Source: Betaproteobacteria bacterium (GTDB lineage Bacteria > Pseudomonadota > Gammaproteobacteria > Burkholderiales > Burkholderiaceae_C). From it: DNA of 64,000 bases. Below, one piece after another: positions 1 through 9,559 of the stretch. The stretch is from contig VGHB01000015.1 of assembly GCA_016868355.1 (NCBI GenBank), positions 1 through 64,000 of the forward strand, written 5' to 3'. Position 1 is the stretch's first letter, and every line of letters begins with the position of its first letter. The translations under genes were made by a program, and so were the position numbers. The notes under the pieces were generated by a model. The model was not told the origin of the DNA. It worked only from the letters and a program-made list of their open reading frames with translations, and did no database searches.

Positions 1-300
1 AGCCAGGGCTTGCAGCGCATCGGCCAGGTTGTCCGCCGGCAGCGCAGCCAGTTGTTCGCGGCTGATGACCAGTGCATCGGCGGTGAGGCGATCAGGGGCT
101 TGCGGTAAGCGAGACGTCACGGTGACGACCGATTGGTCGGCGGCGGTTTGGGCAGCGCTGTGGCCAACCAGCGTGGTGAAGACCAGTGCGACGGCCCAAG
201 TTGGGCGACAGAAGACCGGCCGGTTGACCTGGAAGGCCCGCGTGGCAATGGCAGCGCGGCAGGCAAAGACGGCCCTGATGAGGGGCAGGGGGGAAAACAT
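1..300 (-). CDS. btuB: TonB-dependent outer-membrane cobalamin receptor (BtuB-type), N-terminal part
   Basis: The frame runs leftward from an ATG at 300 and leaves the window at base 1, giving the first 100 residues. A hydrophobic stretch at about residues 35-45 followed by HSAAQ reads as a signal peptide. After it come VVTVTSRLPQAP and LPADNLADALQALA, which resemble the start of the plug domain of BtuB-type receptors: a short conserved strand near the N terminus, then the 'isvitreel...pa.nladaL' region. BtuB imports vitamin B12 across the outer membrane using TonB energy. The cobalamin riboswitch directly upstream on the same strand supports this substrate strongly. No good Shine-Dalgarno precedes the ATG, and a GTG further upstream in frame is possible, so the start is uncertain. 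The beta-barrel lies outside the window. Confidence 0.8.
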   Translation of the reverse strand, partial: MFSPLPLIRAVFACRAAIATRAFQVNRPVFCRPTWAVALVFTTLVGHSAAQTAADQSVVTVTSRLPQAPDRLTADALVISREQLAALPADNLADALQALA

Positions 301-384
301 AAAGAAGAGCTCACGATGGACGTGCGCACCAGCTTCCCCGCAGGCGCACACCTTACGGCTCCACGCTTTGCGGGCGCGGCGCCA

Positions 385-585
385 CCCTGTCGGCCGGTAT
401 CCGGGCTGGCGGAAACAACCCGTGTCACCTTCCCAGGGTGCTAACCCCAGTGGATGCGAGACACGAGCGGAAGGCTCAGCCCAGGTGGGCCACGCCGTCG
501 TCCGCTTACCGTTGCGGGGGCAGCTCAGGTTGGGTGCCGGCGCGGGGCCTGCGACCGTCCTGATTCCCGTTTAACTGGGCCAGCC
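385..585 (-). ncRNA. Cobalamin (AdoCbl) riboswitch
   Basis: Read on the minus strand, the conserved blocks of the cobalamin riboswitch appear in order: AAACGGGAA (572-564), the core GCTGCCCCCGCAACGGTAAG (524-505), a CCACTGG block near 455, GGGAAGGTGACACGGG, and a B12-box-like AGCCCGGATACCGGCC at 407-392. The element ends about 85 bases before the btuB start, where a B12-responsive leader would sit. When cobalamin is plentiful such leaders shut down expression of the receptor. Outer boundaries are approximate because I matched conserved blocks by eye. Confidence 0.9.
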
Positions 586-615
586 GGCAGGCCGGCCCGA
601 GCACCAACAGCTTGA

Positions 616-1071
616 TCATACGTCAGCCCATTCTTGGGCCATTGCAGCACCTTCGGGCCCAAGCTTTAGGGCATCACCTTTTGCGTGCGGGGTCAGGTGC
701 GCCAGCAGCGTGGCGGCCTGCACGCCCAAGGCGCGGTCGCCGTTGAGCAGGTTCAGCACTTGAAGCTGGGCCACCGCTTCGTCTTAGCGACCGTGGCCGC
801 GGCGTGGCACCACGCCCACAGCCCGGATGTCCACGAACATCAGCATCAAGATGCGGCTGACCTTGGGCGCATGGGTTTCCTAGTCTTCACTTTGGCCGGC
901 CAAGAGCACCACATCGGCGCGCCGCCCCAAGGGCAATTGCCCCACGGTAATCGCCACCACCACCGCACCCCGTGCTTGCGCAGCATTGGCCGCTAACAAC
1001 AGTTCGGGCGTGCGGCCGCTGCTGCAGATGAAAACTACAATTGCCTCCACGTTTCCCGATAAGGTCCCCCG
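616..1071 (-). pseudogene. Decayed SIS-domain gene (HexR/RpiR-like) with two in-frame stops
   Basis: One minus-strand frame keeps clear SIS-domain sequence: EAIVVFICSSGRTPELL, then ARGAVVVAITVGQLPLG, then THAPKVSRI and VPRRGHGR. These match the sugar-phosphate-binding SIS fold; the PKVSRI...RRG part is most like the C-terminal half of HexR/RpiR regulators. The frame is broken by TAG at 880-882 and TAA at 784-786. No N-terminal helix-turn-helix half is present, because the frame meets a stop at 1072-1074, at the glgP start. It is therefore a remnant, possibly of a regulator of sugar metabolism once next to the glycogen genes. Its last ~50 codons (to a stop at 616) do not look like HexR, so the original family could be another SIS protein. 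Confidence 0.6.
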
Positions 1072-1073
1072 TT

Positions 1074-3536
1074 ATGCTGGCCTCCGAATTGCTGCCCACT
1101 GTTGCTGAGGAGGCCCAAATCCGGGCCCAAGCCGAAGGTGTGGTGCTGTCACCCTCGGCGCTGCTGCGCGCTGTGGCGCAGGCCTGCCGAGGGCCGTTGG
1201 AAGCGCGTTGGGCCCAGACGCAGGCCGAGGATGTTCAGCGCCTGAGGAGCCTTCAGGGTGCCGGCCATCAAGAGGCAGGCGTGGCTGCTGCCCGCCGGGT
1301 GCACTACTTGTCGATGGAATTCCTGATGGGCCGCGCCCTGCAAAACGCCTTGTCGGCCTTGGGCATGCAACAAGGGCTTGAGGCTGCGCTGCAGGCCCAG
1401 GGCGCCAGCTTGGCCGATGTGCTGGAAGCCGAAGGCGACGCTGCGCTGGGCAACGGAGGCCTGGGGCGCTTGGCGGCTTGCTTTTTGGATTCCTTTGCTG
1501 AACTGGGCCTGCCCTCATTTGGCTATGGCATGCGCTACCGCTATGGCATGTTCGCTCAGCGCATCGTCGACGGGCGCCAAAGAGAAATTGCCGATGACTG
1601 GATGCGCGACGGCAACCCCTGGGAGATCCTGCGCCCGGAGGTGCGATACCCGGTGCACTTTGGCGGCCGGGTTATCCAAGAGGGCGTCAAGCGTCGCTGG
1701 GTGCCGTCTGAGACTGTCTTGGCGCAGGCCTACGATTTCATCGTGCCGGCCCACCACAGCGAGCGGACCTCAACCTTGCGCCAGTGGCAGGCCGCCTCGG
1801 AACAAGCGATTAACTTTGAGCGTTTCTGCCGCGGCGAGTACGAGGCCGCCGGGCGCGCCCAGCACGAAGCCGACCTGCTCAATTGGGTGCTGTACCCCGA
1901 CGACAGCACGCAGCAGGGCCGCCGCTTGCGCCTGAAGCAAGAGGCCTTCTTGGTGAGTGCATCGCTTCAAGACGTTGTGGCTCGGCACCTGCGCGAAGTG
2001 GGCAGCCTTCAGGGCCTCTCGCTGCGCAATGCCATCCACCTCAACGACACCCATCCGGCACTGGCCCCGGCCGAACTGATGCGCCTGTTGCTCGATGAGC
2101 AGGGTTTGTCATGGGCTGAGGCTTGGGCCACCACTTCGCAAGCCATCTCCTACACCAACCACACCCTGATGCCCGAAGCGTTGGAAACCTGGCCGGTGTG
2201 GATGTTCGAGGAACTGCTGCCGCGCCACCTGGAGATCATCTACGAGATCAACCACAGTTTCCTGGAGGGTGTACGCCAACAGTTCCCGGACAATTATGGT
2301 CTGGCCCAGTCCCTGAGCATCGTCGCTGAGCATGGCGAGCGCCGGCTGCGTATGGCCCATTTGTCGATCATCGCGTCACACCGCGTCAACGGTGTTTCTG
2401 CACTGCATTCGGACCTGATGGTGCAAACCATCTTCAAGGACTTCGCGCGGCTGTGGCCGCAGAAGTTTCACAATGTGACCAATGGCGTGACCCCGCGTCG
2501 ATGGGTGCAGCAGGCCAATCCAGCCCTTTCGGCAGTCTTCGATGCGGCGCTGGGTAACGGTTGGAGGCAGGATCTGATGACCTTGCGCGGCTTGCGCGCC
2601 CAGGCCGATGACGCTACCTTGCAGGCCCGCTTTGCGCAGGCCAAGCTGGCCAATAAGCAACGCTTGGCTGAACGCATCTGGCGAGATTTGGGCCTTCAGG
2701 TGGACCCGCACTCGCTGTTTGATGTACAGGTCAAGCGCATCCACGAATACAAGCGGCAGCTGCTCAACATCTTGCAGGTGGTGGCGCGTTACCGCGCCAT
2801 CTTGGCCCATCCGCAAGGCCTGCAGGGCAGGCCCTGGGTGCCGCGTGTTGTGGTTATGGCCGGCAAGGCTGCTTCGGCTTATCGAACGGCCAAGCTGATC
2901 ATCCAGTTGGCCCACGACGTGGCACGCACCATCAATGCGGACCCGCGCATGCGGGGGCTTCTAAAGTTTGCGTTTTTACCCAACTACAGCGTGAGCCTGG
3001 CTGAAGTCATCATTCCCGCGGCTGAGTTGAGCGAGCAGATCTCCACCGCTGGCACTGAGGCTTCCGGCACTGGGAATATGAAGTTCTCGCTCAATGGCGC
3101 ACTGACCATTGGCACCTGGGATGGCGCCAACATTGAAATGGCGCAGGCCATGGGCGTAGATGAAATGTTTGTCTTCGGACTGCGCTCTGAGCAGGTCGAA
3201 TCCCTCAAACAGGCCGGCTATGCGCCGCGCCGCTACGCCGATCAGGACCCTGCCTTGGCCCAGGTGCTGCAGGCGGTCGCAGCCGGAGACTTTTCGCTTG
3301 GTGAACGGGGTCGATACGCAGGCTTGGTGCAGGAGTTGCTCAACCACGACCCCTATTTGCTGCTGGCCGACTTCAGCAGCTACTGCGCGGCTCAAGCGCG
3401 GGTAGATGACCTGTATGCTGACTCTAGGGCTTGGCAGCGGCGGGCGATCCTGAATGTGGCGGGCATGGGCATGTTTTCTTCAGATCGCACCGTTGCTGAG
3501 TACGTCGAGCGCGTGTGGAGCACGGCCACCCTATGA
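1074..3536 (+). CDS. glgP: Glycogen/alpha-glucan phosphorylase
   Basis: An 820-residue GT35 phosphorylase, the normal length for bacterial enzymes. It releases glucose-1-phosphate from the non-reducing ends of glycogen or maltodextrin using phosphate and pyridoxal phosphate. Visible motifs include VHYLSMEFLMGR near the N terminus, GNGGLGRLAACFLDS, and the cofactor signature EASGTGNMKFSLNG with the PLP-binding lysine at about residue 670. I chose ATG 1074 because AAGG lies 9 bases upstream; an in-frame TTG at 1041 has no comparable site. It is the first gene of glgP-glgB-glgX-malQ on the same strand, which breaks down and remodels storage glucan. The synthesis genes glgC and glgA are not in the window. 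Confidence 0.95.
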   Translation: MLASELLPTVAEEAQIRAQAEGVVLSPSALLRAVAQACRGPLEARWAQTQAEDVQRLRSLQGAGHQEAGVAAARRVHYLSMEFLMGRALQNALSALGMQQGLEAALQAQGASLADVLEAEGDAALGNGGLGRLAACFLDSFAELGLPSFGYGMRYRYGMFAQRIVDGRQREIADDWMRDGNPWEILRPEVRYPVHFGGRVIQEGVKRRWVPSETVLAQAYDFIVPAHHSERTSTLRQWQAASEQAINFERFCRGEYEAAGRAQHEADLLNWVLYPDDSTQQGRRLRLKQEAFLVSASLQDVVARHLREVGSLQGLSLRNAIHLNDTHPALAPAELMRLLLDEQGLSWAEAWATTSQAISYTNHTLMPEALETWPVWMFEELLPRHLEIIYEINHSFLEGVRQQFPDNYGLAQSLSIVAEHGERRLRMAHLSIIASHRVNGVSALHSDLMVQTIFKDFARLWPQKFHNVTNGVTPRRWVQQANPALSAVFDAALGNGWRQDLMTLRGLRAQADDATLQARFAQAKLANKQRLAERIWRDLGLQVDPHSLFDVQVKRIHEYKRQLLNILQVVARYRAILAHPQGLQGRPWVPRVVVMAGKAASAYRTAKLIIQLAHDVARTINADPRMRGLLKFAFLPNYSVSLAEVIIPAAELSEQISTAGTEASGTGNMKFSLNGALTIGTWDGANIEMAQAMGVDEMFVFGLRSEQVESLKQAGYAPRRYADQDPALAQVLQAVAAGDFSLGERGRYAGLVQELLNHDPYLLLADFSSYCAAQARVDDLYADSRAWQRRAILNVAGMGMFSSDRTVAEYVERVWSTATL

Positions 3537-3563
3537 ACACGCGGGTCAGCGGGTGAGCCTACC

Positions 3564-5492
3564 TTGAGCACCTCGGCCGGCGCCAGCATCGACGAGGGCG
3601 ACCTGCAACTGCTGTTGCAGGGGGCACACCCTGCGCCCTATGAGGTGCTGGGGGCGCATGTGGTGGGGACTCCAAGTGTCAGCACGGGCAGAGGATCGGA
3701 TGGCACCCCCACAGCCGGCACCCGTTTTGCCGTGTGGGCGCCCAACGCACGATCGGTCAGCGTGGTGGGAGACTTCAACCACTGGGATGGCCGTGTGAAC
3801 CCCATGCGGCCGCGTGGCCACACTGGCGTTTGGGAAACCTTTGTTGGAGGTGTGGGGCCTGGCACGCTCTACAAGTTTGAGCTGCACGATGCGAAAGGCC
3901 ATCTGCTGCCGCTGAAGGCCGACCCCATGGCCCGGCAGGCCCAGCTTCGCCCCGACAACGCCAGTGTGGTGGCTCAGGCGCCACGGCGCAATCCCCTGCC
4001 ACCCGAGCGGGCCGCAGCCAATGCTCGCCAGGCGCCCGTATCCATCTACGAGGTGCACCTGGGGTCCTGGCGCAAACGGGCCGATGGAGGCTTTTTGTCC
4101 TGGGATCAACTGGCCGAACAACTGCCCGACTATGTGGCCTCGATGGGTTTCACCCATGTGGAGCTGATGCCCGTCACCGAGCACCCTTTTGATGGCAGTT
4201 GGGGCTACCAGTCACTGGGCGCCTACGCGCCCACGGCTCGCTTCGGTCCGATGGAAGGTTTTCAGCGATTTATCCGGGCCTGCCACGCACGCGGGATTGG
4301 GGTATTGCTCGACTGGGTGCCCGCGCACTTTCCCACCGACGCTTTTGGTCTTGCGCGCTTTGATGGCACGGCCCTTTACGAGTATCTAGATCCCCGGGAA
4401 GGCGTTCACCAAGACTGGAATACCTACATCTACAACTTTGGCCGCTGGGAGGTGCGCAACTTCCTGATCGGCAGCGCGCGCTATTGGATGGAATGTGGCG
4501 GGGTTGACGGTTTGAGGGTGGATGCCGTGGCGTCGATGCTGTACCGCGACTACTCACGCAATGCAGGGCAGTGGCTGCCCAATGTGCACGGCGGGCGCGA
4601 AAATCTTGAGGCTATTGATCTGTTTCGCGCGCTGAACAGCATCCTCGGCGTGGAGTGCCCGGGGGCCATCACGGTGGCCGAAGAGAGCACCGCATTCCCG
4701 GGTGTATCGGCTCCCGTGAGCGCAGGGGGGCTGGGCTTTCATTACAAGTGGAACATGGGGTGGATGAACGACACCCTGCGCTACATGCAGGAAGACCCGG
4801 TGCACCGCCGGTGGCACCACGACAAGATGCGCTTTGGCCTGGTCTACGCCTTCAGCGAAAACTTCGTGCTGCCTTTGTCGCATGATGAAGTGGTGCATGG
4901 CAAGGGTTCGATCTTGGGCCGCATGCCGGGTGACGACTGGCAGCGGCTGGCCAATGTGCGCGCCTACTACGGCTTCATGTGGGGACACCCGGGCAAGAAG
5001 CTGATGTTCATGGGCCAAGAGTGGGCACAGCCGTGGGAGTGGCAAGAAGCGTATGAGCTGCCCTGGGTCCTTCTGGGCGATGTGCGCCATGCGGGGGTGC
5101 AGCAGTGGGTGCGCGACCTTAATGCGCTGTACTGCAGCGAAGCAGCGCTGCACCATCTGGACTGCATGCCCGAGGGCTTTGAGTGGCTGGTCGTGGATGA
5201 TGCGCAGAACAGCGTGTTTGCCTGGGCCCGACATGACGGGCGGGGGCAGTCGGTGCTGGTGGTGTGCAATTTCACCCCCGTGGTGCGCAGCGATTACCGC
5301 ATCGGTTTGCCACCACACTTGGACGGGGTGTGGAATGAGGCGCTGAACTCGGATGCGCTCGCCTACGGGGGCTCGGGTGTGGGCAACATCGGTGCGCCTT
5401 TGCAAGCTGAGCCGGTGGCGGCCCATGGGCAGGCCATCAGCTTGGCCCTGACGCTGCCGCCTTTGGCGGCCTTGTTTCTGGTGCGGGCTTGA
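3564..5492 (+). CDS. glgB: 1,4-alpha-glucan branching enzyme
   Basis: A 642-residue GH13 branching enzyme that transfers alpha-1,4 chains to make alpha-1,6 branches in glycogen. An N-terminal CBM48 domain is visible ([20 protein letters not shown], about residues 53-72). The catalytic barrel shows [10 protein letters not shown] (nucleophile Asp about 320), [10 protein letters not shown] (about 372-381) and [14 protein letters not shown] (Asp about 441). It is shorter than the ~730-residue E. coli enzyme because the first of the two N-terminal CBM48 domains is missing, as in many bacteria. The only early start in this frame is TTG 3564, since the frame is closed upstream by the glgP stop. It overlaps or nearly abuts glgX. 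Confidence 0.95.
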   Translation: MSTSAGASIDEGDLQLLLQGAHPAPYEVLGAHVVGTPSVSTGRGSDGTPTAGTRFAVWAPNARSVSVVGDFNHWDGRVNPMRPRGHTGVWETFVGGVGPGTLYKFELHDAKGHLLPLKADPMARQAQLRPDNASVVAQAPRRNPLPPERAAANARQAPVSIYEVHLGSWRKRADGGFLSWDQLAEQLPDYVASMGFTHVELMPVTEHPFDGSWGYQSLGAYAPTARFGPMEGFQRFIRACHARGIGVLLDWVPAHFPTDAFGLARFDGTALYEYLDPREGVHQDWNTYIYNFGRWEVRNFLIGSARYWMECGGVDGLRVDAVASMLYRDYSRNAGQWLPNVHGGRENLEAIDLFRALNSILGVECPGAITVAEESTAFPGVSAPVSAGGLGFHYKWNMGWMNDTLRYMQEDPVHRRWHHDKMRFGLVYAFSENFVLPLSHDEVVHGKGSILGRMPGDDWQRLANVRAYYGFMWGHPGKKLMFMGQEWAQPWEWQEAYELPWVLLGDVRHAGVQQWVRDLNALYCSEAALHHLDCMPEGFEWLVVDDAQNSVFAWARHDGRGQSVLVVCNFTPVVRSDYRIGLPPHLDGVWNEALNSDALAYGGSGVGNIGAPLQAEPVAAHGQAISLALTLPPLAALFLVRA

Positions 5493-5500
5493 GCGCGAAC

Positions 5501-7771
5501 ATGGAGATCGGCAGCAGCACAAGTGTGGATACCGGCACGGACATCGGCTCGGGGATCGGCACGGGTATGGGTACGGTGGTGAACTCGAGTATGCCGCAAG
5601 GGGTGAAACACCGCCTGGCACCACACGAGGGCCGCCCCTATCCCATGGGCTCAGATCTGCGCGACGGTGGCGTGAATTTCGCGGTGTTTTCTCAGCATGC
5701 ACAGGCGATCGACCTCTGTCTGTACGACGCTTCGGAGCAGACTGAGACGGCACGCTGGCGCTTGCACGGCCCGCACGACGGGGTGTTCCACGGCTTTTTG
5801 CCGGGCCTGGAGGCCGGGCAGGTGTACGGCTTGCGTGCGCATGGCCCCTACGCGCCTCAACAAGGGCACCGCTTCAATGCAGCCAAGTTGCTGTTGGACC
5901 CTTGCGCTCGCGAGATCGTGGGGCGCTTCGACCGCCGGGACGAGCACCTGGGCTACGTGAGCGGCCACCCAGACGGCAACCGCATGCCCGATACCCGCGA
6001 CAACGGCGCCATTGCGCTCAAGGCGCGGGTGGTCAGGGGCCTAGACGCTGCGCAGGCTCATACCTTGAGCCTTGGGCGGCCCCGCTGGCCAAAAGAACGC
6101 GTGGTGCTGTACGAGGTGCATGTCAAGGGCTTCAGCCAAAGCCATCCGGGCGTGCCCGAGCCCTTGCGCGGTACCTATGCCGGCTTGGCGAATCCGGCCA
6201 GCGTGGCGCACTTTCAGCGCCTGGGCATCACCACCTTGTCTTTGCTGCCGGTGCACTACACCTTGGACGAACCGCACCTGGCGCGCCTGGGCAAGACCAA
6301 CTATTGGGGCTACAACACCCTGGGTTACTTCTGTGTGGACCCGCGCTGGTCGCGCACCCCGAGCGACCCGGCGGCCGCCACCGAAGAGTTTCGCCAGATG
6401 GTGCGCGATCTGCACGCAGCGGGCCTGGAGGTGGTGATTGATGTGGTCTACAACCACACAGCCGAGGGCGCAGAAGACGGCCCCACGCTGTCCTTCCGTG
6501 GCTTGGACAATGCGAGTTGGTACCGGCTTATGCCCGAGGACAAGAGCCGCTGCGAGAACCTCAGCGGCTGCGGCAACACCTTGGCCGTTTGGCAGCCGCG
6601 CGTCACCCAATTTGTGTTGGATTCGCTGCGCTACTGGGTGCAGGAAATGGGCGTGGATGGCTTTCGCTTCGACTTGGCGGCCACGCTGGGCCGAAGCCGC
6701 AACCAGGCTTTTCAGCCTGACTCAGCCTTCCTCACCGCGCTGCGACAAGACCCGGTGCTGGCCGATGTGCATCTGATTGCCGAGCCCTGGGACGCCGGGC
6801 CGGACGGCTACCAGGTTGGGCGCTTTCCCGGCGCCTTCATGGACTGGAACGACCGCTTCCGTGATGCGGTGCGCGGCTACTGGCTGCAAAAGGCCCCGGG
6901 CCGCAACCATCGTGCCGATCCGCGGGTCGTCACCCGCGGGGAGTTCGCCCGCCGCTTGGCAGCCTCCAATGATTTATTCCACCACTCGCAGCGCCGTCCT
7001 ACAGCCAGTGTGAACTTCATCACGGCGCACGACGGCTTCGCACTGCGCGATGTGGTGAGTTACCACCGAAAACATAACCTGGCCAATGGCGAAGACAATC
7101 GCGACGGGCGCGACAACGAGCTGAGTGCGAACTTTGGTGTGGAAGGCCCTACCAACGACCCTCAGGTAAACCGCCAACGGGTCCTGGTGCAGCGCGCCAT
7201 GATGGCCACGCTGCTGTTGTCACAGGGCACACCCATGCTGACGGCCGGTGACGAGATCGGCAAATCGCAACGTGGCAATAACAACGCATACTGCCAGGAC
7301 GCGCCCGTGAGTTGGCTGGATTGGTCGCAGGTGGATGCCGCCCTGTTGGCGCTGGTGCAGCGCGCCCTGGCTCTGCGCGCGGCGCATGAATGCCTGCGCC
7401 ATGACCAATGGTTTGCCGACCATGCCCAAGAGGATCAGTTGCCCCGTGTGCGTTGGCTGGGCCTGGACGGGCAGCCCCTGAGGGCCCACGATTGGCACGA
7501 TGAGCATCACAGATCGCTGGTGGTGCTGTACACCACACCGCAGTCGCCGGCGCTGATGACGGTGTTCCATCCCCATGCCTACGAAGCCCATCTCAAGCTA
7601 GAAGGGGCGTGGCGCTGTGTGCTCGATTCCACTGAAGCCGATGCCGGAGTCGGGGTGATGACCGGGTCGCTCGCCACCGCCGAGAGCTCGCCGCAATCCC
7701 AGGTTTCCTCCGTGCTGAGCGGCACCGTTACCTTGCCTGCTCGCAGCGTTTGGGTGCTGCAGGCACTGTGA
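5501..7771 (+). CDS. glgX: Glycogen debranching enzyme (isoamylase type)
   Basis: A 756-residue GH13 enzyme that hydrolyses alpha-1,6 branches in phosphorylase-trimmed glycogen. It has an N-terminal CBM48 part (GSDLRDGGVNFAVFSQHA) and catalytic motifs VIDVVYNHTAEG, GVDGFRFDLAATLG, LIAEPWDAGP and NFITAHDGF. Typical GlgX enzymes are about 660-750 residues. ATG 5501 is used here; an in-frame TTG at 5489 that overlaps the glgB stop is a real alternative, and either start implies translational coupling with glgB. The first ~25 residues are an odd Gly/Thr/Ser-rich run encoded by short imperfect repeats (about 5525-5580), not part of the conserved enzyme. Confidence 0.93.
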   Translation: MEIGSSTSVDTGTDIGSGIGTGMGTVVNSSMPQGVKHRLAPHEGRPYPMGSDLRDGGVNFAVFSQHAQAIDLCLYDASEQTETARWRLHGPHDGVFHGFLPGLEAGQVYGLRAHGPYAPQQGHRFNAAKLLLDPCAREIVGRFDRRDEHLGYVSGHPDGNRMPDTRDNGAIALKARVVRGLDAAQAHTLSLGRPRWPKERVVLYEVHVKGFSQSHPGVPEPLRGTYAGLANPASVAHFQRLGITTLSLLPVHYTLDEPHLARLGKTNYWGYNTLGYFCVDPRWSRTPSDPAAATEEFRQMVRDLHAAGLEVVIDVVYNHTAEGAEDGPTLSFRGLDNASWYRLMPEDKSRCENLSGCGNTLAVWQPRVTQFVLDSLRYWVQEMGVDGFRFDLAATLGRSRNQAFQPDSAFLTALRQDPVLADVHLIAEPWDAGPDGYQVGRFPGAFMDWNDRFRDAVRGYWLQKAPGRNHRADPRVVTRGEFARRLAASNDLFHHSQRRPTASVNFITAHDGFALRDVVSYHRKHNLANGEDNRDGRDNELSANFGVEGPTNDPQVNRQRVLVQRAMMATLLLSQGTPMLTAGDEIGKSQRGNNNAYCQDAPVSWLDWSQVDAALLALVQRALALRAAHECLRHDQWFADHAQEDQLPRVRWLGLDGQPLRAHDWHDEHHRSLVVLYTTPQSPALMTVFHPHAYEAHLKLEGAWRCVLDSTEADAGVGVMTGSLATAESSPQSQVSSVLSGTVTLPARSVWVLQAL

Positions 7772-7794
7772 ACCCAGGCTGGATCAAAAGAACC

Positions 7795-9312
7795 ATGGAC
7801 TTGACCCAACGCTCGAGCTGCATCTTGCTGCACATCACCTCTTTGCCAGGCCCCCACGGCATTGGCGACTTTGGCCCTGATGCCTACCGCTTCGTGGATT
7901 GGCTGCAGTCGGCTGGGCAGACGATTTGGCAATGGCTTCCCACCACGCCGATCGGCCCCGGTAACTCGCCTTACCAGAGCGTGTCGGCTTTTGCGGGCAG
8001 CCCACTGATGGTGGCCTTCGAGCCGCTGGTGCAGGCGGGCTGGATCGACCACGGCGAGCTCCAAGATGCGCCCGTGGCCGAGGGCGGACGGCGGGTGGAC
8101 TTCGAGGCCATCGTGCCTTGGCGGCTGGAGCGGCTGCGCCGTGCGCATGCCGGCTTTTTGGCCCGCGGTACGGCCGATCAGCGGGCAGCCCTGCAGGCTT
8201 GGCGTGTGCAGCAGGCCTGGTGGCTCGATGACTACTTGCTGTTCATGGCCTTGGAGTGGGCTCACGGGGGCCAGCGCTGGTGGGATTGGGCGCCTGCGCT
8301 GCGTCTGCGCGAAGCCGCCGCGCTGCAGCAGGCAGCGCGCGAGCATGCTGGCGAAATAGATTTCTGGGCTTTTGTGCAGTGGCGCTTTGACACCCAACTG
8401 ACTGCGCTGCGTGCATACGGCCAAGCCCGCGGTGTGCGCCTGATGGGTGACCTGCCCATCTTCATTGCCCACCACAGCGCCGATTGCTGGGCCAGGCCCG
8501 ACCTCTACGAACTGGATGAGGACTTTCAGCCCACGGTGGTGGCCGGCTGCCCCCCTGACGATTTCAGCGAAGACGGTCAGCGTTGGGGCAACCCGCTGTA
8601 CCGCTGGGACCGCATGGCCGCTGAAGGCTATGCCTGGTGGACCGCGCGCGTCAAGCGCACCCTCGCCCAGGCCGATGTGTTTCGCATCGATCACTTTCGC
8701 GGTTTTGCTGGCTACTACGAGATTCCTGCCACATGTCCGACTGCACGTGAAGGGCAGTGGGTACCGGGGCCGGGTCGGGCCTTCTTTGAGGCCATCGAAC
8801 GCACATTGGGCCGCTTGCCCATCGTGGCTGAAGACCTGGGCCTGATCACCCCTGATGTGCTGGCCTTGCGCGACGGCTGTGGTTTTCCGGGCATGCGCAT
8901 CCTCTCGCAGGCCTTCGGCGGCGATGCCAGCCACGAGTTTCTACCCCACCAGTACGTGCCCAATACGCTGGTGTACACCGGCACGCATGACAACCACACG
9001 GTACACGGCTGGTGGGCGCAGGCTACACCCGCTGAAAGACAGTTTGCAGCGTCCTACCTGGATGCTTGGGACCGCGACATCCATTGGGGGATGATCCGTG
9101 CAGCTGCACAATCGGTTGCCTGTATGGCGGTATTCCCGCTTCAGGATGTGTTGGGCCTGGGTAGTGAGCACCGGATGAACCTGCCCGGGACCATGGGGCC
9201 GCACAACTGGACTTGGCGGTTTGACTGGTCGATGATGGGCGAGGAGCCGCGCCGGGTGTTGGGCCTGATCACCGCAGCCAGTGGGCGAGGGCCGTTCGCG
9301 CTGTTGGCATGA
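7795..9312 (+). CDS. malQ: 4-alpha-glucanotransferase (amylomaltase)
   Basis: A 505-residue GH77 enzyme that disproportionates maltodextrins, moving glucan segments between chains and releasing glucose. Family motifs are clear: RSSCILLHITSLPGPHGIGD at the start, WQWLPTTPIGPGNSPYQS, DVFRIDHFRGFAGYYEIPA with the nucleophile Asp, AEDLGLITPDV, and YTGTHDNHT. ATG 7795 places the family start correctly. A GTG at 7768 overlapping the glgX stop as GTGA would add nine residues and is possible. Last gene of the rightward glucan operon; a convergent amylase-like gene follows. Confidence 0.94.
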   Translation: MDLTQRSSCILLHITSLPGPHGIGDFGPDAYRFVDWLQSAGQTIWQWLPTTPIGPGNSPYQSVSAFAGSPLMVAFEPLVQAGWIDHGELQDAPVAEGGRRVDFEAIVPWRLERLRRAHAGFLARGTADQRAALQAWRVQQAWWLDDYLLFMALEWAHGGQRWWDWAPALRLREAAALQQAAREHAGEIDFWAFVQWRFDTQLTALRAYGQARGVRLMGDLPIFIAHHSADCWARPDLYELDEDFQPTVVAGCPPDDFSEDGQRWGNPLYRWDRMAAEGYAWWTARVKRTLAQADVFRIDHFRGFAGYYEIPATCPTAREGQWVPGPGRAFFEAIERTLGRLPIVAEDLGLITPDVLALRDGCGFPGMRILSQAFGGDASHEFLPHQYVPNTLVYTGTHDNHTVHGWWAQATPAERQFAASYLDAWDRDIHWGMIRAAAQSVACMAVFPLQDVLGLGSEHRMNLPGTMGPHNWTWRFDWSMMGEEPRRVLGLITAASGRGPFALLA

Positions 9313-9559
9313 GCGGCTAGCACCCTCCCGAGAGGTCCCACACCTGCACCGATTGCGGTGCAAAACGCGGGCCCTTGGGCTCAAAGCTGACAGACGCTAA
9401 CGCGGGCTGTAGTTGACCGGCCATGGCTGGTTCGGAAACCCACAAGAGTTGTGCTGCAGGGTGGATCGGGGCAACCGCGCGCTGCGCTAGCGCCTTGTGG
9501 CGCGCCACGTCAGGGGCTGCAGCGCGAACGGGCTGGCCCATGGCGCAGGGCAGATAGCC

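Noticed and set aside
4554-5753. 399-codon open frame antisense to glgB/glgX
   Set aside because: Low-complexity Arg/Ser/Pro sequence created by the opposite strand; both sense genes are intact.
7579-8934. 451-codon open frame antisense to glgX and malQ
   Set aside because: Spans the junction of two well-supported sense genes and has no recognisable domain.
9317-9541. Possible leftover C terminus of a glycosidase (minus strand, ending FAPQSVQVWDL)
   Set aside because: The ending resembles glycoside-hydrolase C termini, but only about 50 residues are available and I could not match a family.
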